Of a stretch of DNA of 5,711 nucleotides, positions 1 to 5,501 are shown piece by piece (position 1 is the first letter of the stretch; each line of letters starts with the position of its first letter). Origin of the DNA: Acidovorax sp. (GTDB lineage: Bacteria > Pseudomonadota > Gammaproteobacteria > Burkholderiales > Burkholderiaceae_C); assembly GCA_011620245.1 (NCBI GenBank), contig WOZN01000169.1:1-5711 (forward strand), in the 5' to 3' direction. The notes under the pieces are model-generated. The model did no database searches and was not told the DNA's origin. It worked only from the letters and a program-made list of their open reading frames with translations. The translations under genes were made by a program, and so were the position numbers.

Positions 1-227
1 CAAGGGATACAAAGCGGTCAACTGCCGTTTCCAGGATCATTGGCTTTGCCCACTGGGTCATCGTCACCTGATCACCTAATCACCTGATCACTGCGATTTT
101 TTGGACGGGGTGCCAGGAGGCTGCCGGATTTGGGGCGTCGATAGCGAAAATGGACCGCTGCGGCTGATTCGCAGCCGACGATTTCCAGGTCCGACAGCAT
201 CCTGGCGCAGTGACTGGTTTTCAAGGA
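1..227. other. Leader / intergenic region upstream of the four-gene operon
   Basis: No convincing gene lies here. The frame of the downstream DUF3348 gene is closed by an in-frame TGA at 165-167, so the gene cannot extend further left. The stretch is less GC-rich than the genes that follow, carries an 8-bp repeat array at 64-91 and a T-run near 97-102, and should contain the operon promoter. I could not find a -35/-10 pair good enough to call. A strong Shine-Dalgarno-like AGGAGG at 115-120 is followed by no useful reading frame. The left edge may still hold the end of an upstream gene, but nothing identifies it. Confidence 0.6.
64..91. repeat. 8-bp direct repeat array (3.5 copies), possible operator
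   Basis: The units are TCACCTGA (64-71), TCACCTAA (72-79), TCACCTGA (80-87) and a partial TCAC (88-91). Two TGATCA palindromes (69-74 and 85-90) arise at the unit junctions, 16 bp apart. The array sits about 140-160 bases upstream of the first start codon of the operon. Its position suits a protein-binding or operator site, but that is inference. It could also be a simple slippage repeat with no role. Confidence 0.5.
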
Positions 228-998
228 ATGCATCTGCAACACCGACTCAACAGTTCAAGTCTGGTTGTCCTTCTTCAGCAATGGACACGGGATGATTGCA
301 GGCGGGCGCCGCCGCAGGACGTCGCGGAGCAGCTGAGCCAGTGGCTGGATGCCATGGATTCGATCAGGCTCAGCAGGGCGCTGCATGCCGTTGGAGCTTT
401 GCCGTCCGAAGGGGCGCAGCTGGGGCCGGTGTTGGATGCGCAGGCGATGGACGCAGTCTTTCAAGGTGCGAAAGCCGAGGTCATGGGGCTCATCACGGCC
501 GCAATCGCCACTGCGAAGCCGATGCGTGGGCGGGCCGACCATGTGTCTGGCAGTCACCCGGAGCCTCAGCTATCGACAGATCCTGCGGCTCTCGTGCAGC
601 GGTATGTTGGCCTGCAAAAGCAGATGGACACAAAACTGGCTGCCTTGCGTTTGCATATGCGGCAGTGGCTGTCCAGGGGCCCAGTCGCCTTGCGGCAACT
701 CGCGGCGCTGGATGCGGTGATGGAGCAGATGCTGAGCGCGCGCGAGCAGCGGTTGTGGGCCTCGCTGCCGGGTCATCTGGAACGGCGCCTGGCGCAACTC
801 CACCAGCTGCACCAGCAGGCGCTGCAGGCCTCGGGCCAGGCCGACGAGCCGCAGCGCTGGCGCCAGCCTGGTGGCTGGCTGTGGCTTTTTGAACAAGACC
901 TGCAGGCGTTGCTGCTCGCAGAGATGCAGGTGCGCCTTCAGCCGATCACGGGACTGCTGGAGGCAGCCCGCAACGAAAAATCAGGACAACAGGAATGA
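228..998 (+). CDS. DUF3348 family protein, first gene of the stator-like operon
   Basis: Uncharacterised protein of about 256 residues, recognised as DUF3348 from its overall pattern: an N-terminal S-S-L-V-x-L-L segment, then QLSQWLDAMDSI, and a C-terminal block with GGWLWLFEQDL, LLLAEMQVRLQP and GLLEAA. It looks soluble, with no signal peptide or membrane helix. The middle and C-terminal part (about residue 110 onward) is largely helical and rich in Gln, Leu and Arg, suggesting coiled-coil or bundle interactions. No enzyme motif is visible. The start is uncertain: GTG at 210 gives 262 residues and ATG at 228 gives 256. I prefer ATG 228 because family members, as I recall them, begin only a few residues before this segment; neither start has a well-spaced Shine-Dalgarno site. 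The stop overlaps the next start by 4 bases (ATGA, 995-998), so it is probably translationally coupled to the DUF802 gene and acts with it. Family call fairly sure; function unknown. Confidence 0.8.
   Translation: MHLQHRLNSSSLVVLLQQWTRDDCRRAPPQDVAEQLSQWLDAMDSIRLSRALHAVGALPSEGAQLGPVLDAQAMDAVFQGAKAEVMGLITAAIATAKPMRGRADHVSGSHPEPQLSTDPAALVQRYVGLQKQMDTKLAALRLHMRQWLSRGPVALRQLAALDAVMEQMLSAREQRLWASLPGHLERRLAQLHQLHQQALQASGQADEPQRWRQPGGWLWLFEQDLQALLLAEMQVRLQPITGLLEAARNEKSGQQE
983..986 (+). promoter_or_regulatory. Ribosome binding site for the DUF802 gene
   Basis: AGGA lies 8 bases before the ATG at 995, inside the end of the DUF3348 gene. A second AGGA (991-994) directly abuts the ATG and is too close to act. 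The site supports the start at 995 over later in-frame starts. Confidence 0.5.
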
Positions 999-3172
999 AC
1001 AAGATTGTGATGGCGGCCATTTTCGCCGTGGGCCTTGTGGCGGTGGGCTGGGTGGGCTGGGGGTTCGTGGGGGCCAGCCCGCTGGCTTTGGCAATGACGG
1101 TGGTGATTGGCGCTGTCTATGTGCTCGGCGCGTATGAGCTGATGCAGTTCCGTGCCGCGACCGCATCGCTGGCCACGGCGCTGGCTGGCAGCCCCGCAGA
1201 GCCGCTGGCAGACCTGGGCGGCTGGCTGGGCCGCATCGCACCCTCGCTGCGCAACCCCGTGCGCCAGCGCATCGAGGGCGAGCGTGCAGCGCTGCCAGGC
1301 CCCGCACTGACGCCTTATCTGGTGGGGTTGCTGGTCATGCTGGGCATGCTGGGCACATTTTTGGGCATGGTGGTCACCTTCCATGGCGCCGTGTATGCAC
1401 TGGAGGCGTCGTCCAACCTGGAGTCGATCCGCGCTGCGCTGGCAGCCCCGATCAAGGGCCTGGGCCTGTCGTTCGGTACCTCGGTGGCCGGTGTGGCCGC
1501 TTCGGCCATGCTGGGCCTTTTGTCTGCCATGAGCCGGCGCGAACGGCTTGAGGCGGTGCGCCTGCTTGATGCGCAAATCCCCACCCTGTTCAGACCCTTC
1601 TCGTCCGCCCACCGACGCGAAGAAACGCTCCTGGCCCTGCAGACGCAGGCCAAGGCCCTGCCGCTGATTGCCGGGCACCTGCAGGGCCTGATGGATGGGC
1701 TGGAACGCCGCAGCAGTCAACTGGGCGAGCAGCTGCTGGCGCAGCAGCAAGGGTTCCACCGCGAAGCCGCTGGTGCCTACACCCAGCTGGCCACCACCGT
1801 GGGGGCGTCCCTGCAGGAGAGCCTGGGCGCCAGCGCCCGCCAGGCCGGCGAGACGATCCGCCCGGTGCTTGAGCAGGCCATGACCACCCTGGCGCAGGAG
1901 GCACAGCGCTCGCACGAGCGCCTGCGCGAGACCACCAATGCGCAGCTGCAGGCGCTCTCGGCCCAATGGGAGGAAACGGCCCGCCAGGTGGCCGACACAT
2001 GGACGTCGGCGCTGCACAGCCAGATTCAGACGCAGGACACCCTGGTGGCACAGCTCGACGGCGCGCTGCAGTCGGTCACACAAGCGTTTGACCAGCGCTC
2101 TAGCGCATTGGTGGACTCGCTGCAGGCGTCGACAGCGCAATCGCACGCAGCCCAGGCGGTCGCTGACCAGCAGCGCCTGGAGCGCTGGAACCGCTCCATG
2201 GAAGGCATGGCCAGCGCCCTGAGCACCGAATGGCAGCGTGTGGGCGCGCAAACGGCGGCGCAACAGCAGGGCGTGTGCCAGGCCCTGGAGACCGCGGCCA
2301 CGCAGATCACTGAGCGCTTGGCCGAGCAGGTGGCCCGCACGCTGGGCGGTGTGGTCACGTTGATGGAGCAGTCGGATGCGTTGCTGCGCGCGCGCACGCA
2401 AGCCGAGGCCCGGTGGGTTCAGGCCCAGGGCCAGCGCATGGACGAACTGGCGGGCGTGTGGCGCACCGAGCTGTTGGCCCTGCGGGATGCAGAGGCCCAG
2501 CGCGGCCAGGCTGCCGTGGAGCGGCTCGATACGCTGCAGGCCGCAGTGGCACAGCACCTGGCCACCCTGGGCGCCGCCCTGGAGGCCCCGCTCACGCGCC
2601 TGCTGCAGACTGCCTGCGACCTGCCCCGGGCCGCTGCCGAGGTGATCACCCAGCTGCGCCAGGAAATGACGCACCTGAGCGAGCGCGACAACATCGCCCT
2701 GGCAGAGCGCACGGCCCTGATGGAGCAGGTGGCCACCCTGCTGCACTCGGTGAACGAAGCCGCAATGCAGCAGCGTGCTGCCATTGATGCCCTGGTGCGC
2801 TCGGCCGCCCAGGTGCTGGAGCAGGCGGGCCAGCAGTTTGCCCAGTCACTGGGCGCGCAGTCCGGCACATTGGACGAGGTGGCCGCCCATGTGGCCGCCA
2901 GCGCTGTGGAACTGGCCAGTCTGGGCGAATCGTTCAGCCATGGCGTGGGCCTGTTCAGCGCCAGCAACGAGAAACTCATGGAAAGCCTGCAGGGCATCGA
3001 AGGCGCGATCAGCCAGTCGATGAGCCGCAGTGATGAGCAGCTGGCCTACTACGTGGCCCAGGCCCGTGAGGTGATTGACCTGAGCATCAGCGCGCAGCAT
3101 GGCATCGTGGAAGACCTGCGCCGACTGCACGGCAATGCCGGCAGGATTGCGACGGAAGGGGTGGCTGCATGA
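995..3172 (+). CDS. DUF802 family membrane protein, MotA/TolQ/ExbB/ZorA-like stator subunit with long helical tail
   Basis: A 725-residue inner-membrane protein. Predicted helices are TM1 (about 4-26), TM2 (28-49), a polar loop of about 55 residues, TM3 (106-128) and TM4 (155-178). TM3 contains LGTFLG and TM4 contains FGTSVAG. These match the G-T-x-x-G and A/G-T-x-x-G pore-helix patterns of TolQ, ExbB and ZorA, placing T121 and T162 where the ion-path threonines lie. From about residue 180 to the end the chain is Ala/Gln/Leu-rich, helical and presumably cytoplasmic. It carries a repeated module with paired tryptophans 15 residues apart (W398/W413 and W474/W489) and a related copy ending at W325, in line with DUF802 being a repeated region. 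Total length is close to ZorA of type I Zorya. Both ends overlap neighbours by 4 bases (ATGA). The partner is the OmpA-domain protein immediately downstream. By analogy it forms the ring of an ion-driven motor; what it drives is unknown. Family and topology fairly sure, mechanism inferred. Confidence 0.85.
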   Translation: MNKIVMAAIFAVGLVAVGWVGWGFVGASPLALAMTVVIGAVYVLGAYELMQFRAATASLATALAGSPAEPLADLGGWLGRIAPSLRNPVRQRIEGERAALPGPALTPYLVGLLVMLGMLGTFLGMVVTFHGAVYALEASSNLESIRAALAAPIKGLGLSFGTSVAGVAASAMLGLLSAMSRRERLEAVRLLDAQIPTLFRPFSSAHRREETLLALQTQAKALPLIAGHLQGLMDGLERRSSQLGEQLLAQQQGFHREAAGAYTQLATTVGASLQESLGASARQAGETIRPVLEQAMTTLAQEAQRSHERLRETTNAQLQALSAQWEETARQVADTWTSALHSQIQTQDTLVAQLDGALQSVTQAFDQRSSALVDSLQASTAQSHAAQAVADQQRLERWNRSMEGMASALSTEWQRVGAQTAAQQQGVCQALETAATQITERLAEQVARTLGGVVTLMEQSDALLRARTQAEARWVQAQGQRMDELAGVWRTELLALRDAEAQRGQAAVERLDTLQAAVAQHLATLGAALEAPLTRLLQTACDLPRAAAEVITQLRQEMTHLSERDNIALAERTALMEQVATLLHSVNEAAMQQRAAIDALVRSAAQVLEQAGQQFAQSLGAQSGTLDEVAAHVAASAVELASLGESFSHGVGLFSASNEKLMESLQGIEGAISQSMSRSDEQLAYYVAQAREVIDLSISAQHGIVEDLRRLHGNAGRIATEGVAA
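3154..3161 (+). promoter_or_regulatory. Strong ribosome binding site for the OmpA-domain gene
   Basis: GGAAGGGG ends 7 bases before the ATG at 3169, within the last codons of the DUF802 gene. It is the best-spaced Shine-Dalgarno site in the operon. This would suit a stator whose partner subunit must be made in balance with the ring subunit. Confidence 0.55.
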
Positions 3173-3828
3173 CCGGCCTGGACGACACCCTGGACGATGC
3201 CACCGGGCCGACAGCCCCCGTCTGGGCCGTGTTCGGCGACCTCATGGCGGGCCTGCTGGGTGCGTTCGTGCTGATTCTGGTGGGCGTGCTCGTGGTGCAG
3301 ATCGACCTGGTGGCCAGCCTCAAGCAAGAGGTGGAAAAGCGCCAGATGGAGCAGCAGCGCCGTATGGCGCTGGAACAAGCGCTGGCTGGGCCATTGGCCA
3401 GCGGGCGGGTCACGCTCAACAACGGCCGCATCGGCATCAGCGGCAGCGTGCTGTTTGCCACCGGTTCCGACGCGCTGCGCCCCGAAGGCCTCCAGCTTCT
3501 CAAAACCCTGGTGCAGCCCCTGCGGGTGTACCTGCGCGAGCGCGACGAAATGCTGATGGTGAGCGGCTTCACCGACAACACCACGCTGCTGCGAGGGCCC
3601 CAACAGCGCTTTGCCGACAACCTGGAGCTGTCGGCCCAGCGCGCCCTCACCGTGACACGCGCCCTCATCGGCGAGGGCATGCCCTCCTCGCAGGTGTTTG
3701 CCGCCGCCTTCGGTGCAGAGCAGCCCGTGGCCGGCAACGCCGATGAAAAGGGCCGTGCGCAAAACCGCCGGGTGGAAATGGCCCCCGTGCCCAAGGCCTC
3801 GAACACCAGACCCGCCCGCAATGAGTGA
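3169..3828 (+). CDS. OmpA/MotB-family protein, ZorB-like peptidoglycan-anchored stator partner
   Basis: A 219-residue protein with a short acidic N-terminus, one membrane helix (about 20-44), a charged linker (45-80) and a C-terminal OmpA-type domain (about 82-205). The helix begins FGDLMAGLLGAFVLIL. D24 sits at its start exactly as the ion-binding aspartate does in MotB, ExbD, TolR and ZorB. There is no cleavable signal peptide and no lipobox, so it stays anchored in the inner membrane with the OmpA domain in the periplasm, unlike Pal or true OmpA. The OmpA domain shows the family signature: SGFTDN (D136), N-x-E-L-S-x-x-R-A (R158), and a closing GRAQNRRVEM (199-204). D136 and R158 are the expected contacts to the diaminopimelate of peptidoglycan. 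The gene overlaps the DUF802 gene by 4 bases and the DUF2894 gene by 8. Together with the DUF802 protein it should form a wall-anchored stator. MotB itself is unlikely, because no flagellar gene is near and the partner has a long tail. Confidence 0.88.
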   Translation: MTGLDDTLDDATGPTAPVWAVFGDLMAGLLGAFVLILVGVLVVQIDLVASLKQEVEKRQMEQQRRMALEQALAGPLASGRVTLNNGRIGISGSVLFATGSDALRPEGLQLLKTLVQPLRVYLRERDEMLMVSGFTDNTTLLRGPQQRFADNLELSAQRALTVTRALIGEGMPSSQVFAAAFGAEQPVAGNADEKGRAQNRRVEMAPVPKASNTRPARNE

Positions 3829-4450
3829 GCCGAGCGAGCCCACGCTGGATTCCCTGCGGGCCGAAGGCGCCCACCGCCACGACCCGGTGCGCTTTCATTA
3901 CCTGGAGGTGCTGGCACGGCGCCTGCCAGGCCAGCCTGTGGCCGTGCAGCAGGTGCTGGCGGGGCGGCTGCATGCAGCCGTGGCGGCCTATGCCGAGCGA
4001 GCCCGGTCGGCCGCCGGGGTGGCCGGGCATTCTCAAGCGCCTGCAGCGCCTGCAGCGCCTGCAGCGCCAGTGGCCAGCTCTGCGCTGGCGCAACTGAACC
4101 GCGATCTGAGCGCCCAGGCCCAGGCCCAGGCCGATGTCGATATGGCGCGTGCGGGCCATGGCGCCAGCCTGCCGGAGATGAAGAGCGTGCGCCAGTTCAG
4201 CGCGGTATGGTCCCAAATTTCAGCGGAACGGCAACTGGCGCAGGCCCTGCGTCGCGGGCCCGAAAACGCCGGGCCGCTCAACTCGCACAGGCTCATGCTG
4301 CGCTCGCTGAGCCTGATGCAGTCCCTGTCGCCCGATTACCTGCGGCGTTTTCTGTCGCAGGTGGATTCCCTGCTGTGGCTGGAGCAGGCGGCCACGAAGC
4401 CCTTGGGTTCGGCGGCGAAACCTGGACGCAAGGGCCGGTCCAGGCCATGA
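3821..4450 (+). CDS. DUF2894 family protein, last gene of the stator-like operon
   Basis: A 209-residue uncharacterised protein, recognised as DUF2894 by its N-terminal block (LDSLRAEGAHRHDPVRFHYL, then LARRLPG) and C-terminal block (SLSPDYLRRFLSQVDSLLWL). Between them is a low-complexity linker encoded by two in-frame microsatellites, giving APA repeats (about residues 73-83) and an AQAQAQA run (about 98-104). It ends in a basic tail (KPGRKGRSRP). No membrane helix, signal peptide or catalytic motif is seen. The frame is open further left to an ATG at 3698, but I start at 3821: this gives the usual family N-terminus and an 8-base overlap (ATGAGTGA) with the preceding stop. No good Shine-Dalgarno site precedes it, which suggests re-initiation coupled to the OmpA-domain gene. 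Presumably a cytoplasmic accessory of the stator pair; its role is unknown. Confidence 0.82.
   Translation: MSEPSEPTLDSLRAEGAHRHDPVRFHYLEVLARRLPGQPVAVQQVLAGRLHAAVAAYAERARSAAGVAGHSQAPAAPAAPAAPVASSALAQLNRDLSAQAQAQADVDMARAGHGASLPEMKSVRQFSAVWSQISAERQLAQALRRGPENAGPLNSHRLMLRSLSLMQSLSPDYLRRFLSQVDSLLWLEQAATKPLGSAAKPGRKGRSRP
4037..4069 (+). repeat. 9-bp in-frame tandem repeat in the DUF2894 gene
   Basis: The unit GCGCCTGCA occurs three times exactly (4037-4045, 4046-4054, 4055-4063), followed by a partial fourth (GCGCCA). It encodes repeated Ala-Pro-Ala in the linker. Because the unit is a multiple of three, copy-number change would alter linker length without breaking the frame. Confidence 0.85.
4112..4132 (+). 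repeat. 6-bp in-frame tandem repeat in the DUF2894 gene
   Basis: The unit GCCCAG occurs three times (4112-4129), followed by a half unit (GCC). It encodes alternating Ala-Gln. It is also frame-neutral and lies about 40 bases after the 9-bp array in the same linker region. Confidence 0.8.
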
Positions 4451-4469
4451 GCCTCCCGGCGGAGCAATT

Positions 4470-5501
4470 TCATTTGCCGAGTTTCTCGTCGTACCGCTGC
4501 GCACATTGCCAGCCGATCTCAGCCAGCGGGCCTGCCTTGTGCCCGGTTTTCTCGGCGTCATCGGCGGCAGCCGAACCATCGGCTGCGCGCTGCGCAATGC
4601 CGTGCAGGATGGCCGCCATGCGAAACAGGTTGTAGGCCATGTAGAAGTCCCAGTGTTGCGATGGATCGCGCCCTGTGGCCTGGGCGTACCAGCCCACGTA
4701 TTCGGATTCCGATGGAATCCCGAGTGCCGCCAGATCCAGCCCTGCGATCCCGCGCCACAGTGCGTGCGGGATATGCCAGGCCATGCATTGATACGACAAG
4801 TCGGCCAGCGGATGGCCGAGCGTGGAAAGCTCCCAGTCCAGCACGCCGATCACGCGCGGTTCAGTGGGGTGAAACACCAGATTGTCGAGCCGGTAGTCGC
4901 CATGCACCAGCGTGGTCTCGTCCCCTTCGGGGATATGCGCCGGCAGCCATTCCATGAGCTTTTGCATGGCCTCGTTCACCGGCAGGGTGGATTCCTGGCA
5001 TTGGCGTGACCAGCGTGCAATCTGGCGTGCAAAATAGTTGCCGGGTTTGCCAAACGTCTCCAGGCCCAGGGCCTGGTAGTTGACGTTGTGCAGCGCGGCA
5101 ATCACCCGGTTCATCTCGCGGTAGATGGCGCCGCGCCCGGCGGGTGCCATGCCGGGCAACGACTGATCGATCAGAACACGCCCGTCCAGAAACTCCATCA
5201 AATAAAACGGTGTCCCGACGATCTGCGTGTCCTCGCAATAGGCAAGCATGCGTGGCACCGGCACATTGCTGCCTTGCAGTGCACGCATCACGCGGTATTC
5301 GCGGTCAATGGCGTGTGCCGATGCCAATAGCTGGCCTGGCGGTTTCTTGCGCAGCACGTAGCTGCGGTCCTTGGTGGTGATGCGATACGTGGGGTTGGAC
5401 TGCCCGCCCGAGAGCGGCACCACGGTGAGTGCGTCGTTGTCCGCGAGGCCCAGTGCGCGCAGGTATTGGGCGAGCGGTTCGATGGGAAATGGTGTGCTCA
5501 T
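4470..5501 (-). CDS. Phosphotransferase family protein (APH / ACAD10-11 N-domain type, COG3173)
   Basis: A 343-residue soluble kinase-fold protein. It has an N-lobe loop LSGGQSNPTY (30-39), the ATP-binding lysine region VLRKKPPG (K52/K53), a helix glutamate in DREYRVMRAL (E68), the catalytic motif HGDYRLDN (H200, D202, N207) and the metal-binding LDWE (D222), followed by LGHPLADLSYQ. These are the full Brenner-type active-site residues, so it should be catalytically active. The family includes the N-terminal domain of eukaryotic ACAD10/11 and the bacterial levulinate-pathway kinase LvaA, which phosphorylate 4-hydroxyacyl-CoA. This motif set is distinct from classical aminoglycoside resistance enzymes, and I do not call it a resistance gene. 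The ATG (5499-5501) overlaps the stop of the upstream SDR gene by 4 bases, and no clear Shine-Dalgarno site is present, pointing to translational coupling. Likely role is acyl-CoA or hydroxy-fatty-acid catabolism; the exact substrate cannot be read from the sequence. Confidence 0.88.
   Translation of the reverse strand: MSTPFPIEPLAQYLRALGLADNDALTVVPLSGGQSNPTYRITTKDRSYVLRKKPPGQLLASAHAIDREYRVMRALQGSNVPVPRMLAYCEDTQIVGTPFYLMEFLDGRVLIDQSLPGMAPAGRGAIYREMNRVIAALHNVNYQALGLETFGKPGNYFARQIARWSRQCQESTLPVNEAMQKLMEWLPAHIPEGDETTLVHGDYRLDNLVFHPTEPRVIGVLDWELSTLGHPLADLSYQCMAWHIPHALWRGIAGLDLAALGIPSESEYVGWYAQATGRDPSQHWDFYMAYNLFRMAAILHGIAQRAADGSAAADDAEKTGHKAGPLAEIGWQCAQRYDEKLGK

Noticed and set aside
115..144. 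AGGAGG followed by a TTG-led frame of four codons (130-144), as a leader peptide
   Set aside because: The Shine-Dalgarno match is good, but a 4-codon TTG frame without attenuator structure is too weak to call.
101..295. 64-residue plus-strand frame in the leader
   Set aside because: It needs a TTG start, has no spaced ribosome binding site, overlaps the DUF3348 gene and has a composition unlike a real protein.
938..2746. 602-residue open frame on the minus strand
   Set aside because: It lies wholly antisense to the DUF802 gene, is rich in Arg, Gln, His and Leu with no recognisable domain, and is what GC-rich wobble bias produces opposite a long real gene.
3698..3820. N-terminal extension of the DUF2894 protein
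   Set aside because: The frame is open, but the extension overlaps the conserved end of the OmpA domain. The start at 3821 fits both the family N-terminus and the operon's overlap pattern.
3049..3917. Minus-strand open frames of 264 and 276 residues
   Set aside because: They are antisense to the OmpA-domain gene, whose family motifs are unmistakable. Their own translations show no domain.
228..4450. Canonical Zorya defence operon
   Set aside because: ZorA- and ZorB-like proteins are present, but no ZorC, ZorD helicase-nuclease or ZorE is found, and the flanking genes are DUF3348 and DUF2894.
4453..4469. Rho-independent terminator between the convergent genes
   Set aside because: The stem has only 4 base pairs and no proper U-tract follows.
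4447..4635. Possible fifth operon gene starting at an ATGA overlap (62 residues)
   Set aside because: The ATGA mimics the operon's coupling pattern, but the frame runs antisense through the conserved end of the phosphotransferase and its translation is low-complexity.
4470..5501. Aminoglycoside resistance gene
   Set aside because: The kinase fold is shared, but the motif context (LSGGQSNPTY, HGDYRLDN, LDWE-LSTLGHPLADLSY) is that of the ACAD10/11-like phosphotransferases, and the SDR neighbour points to metabolism.
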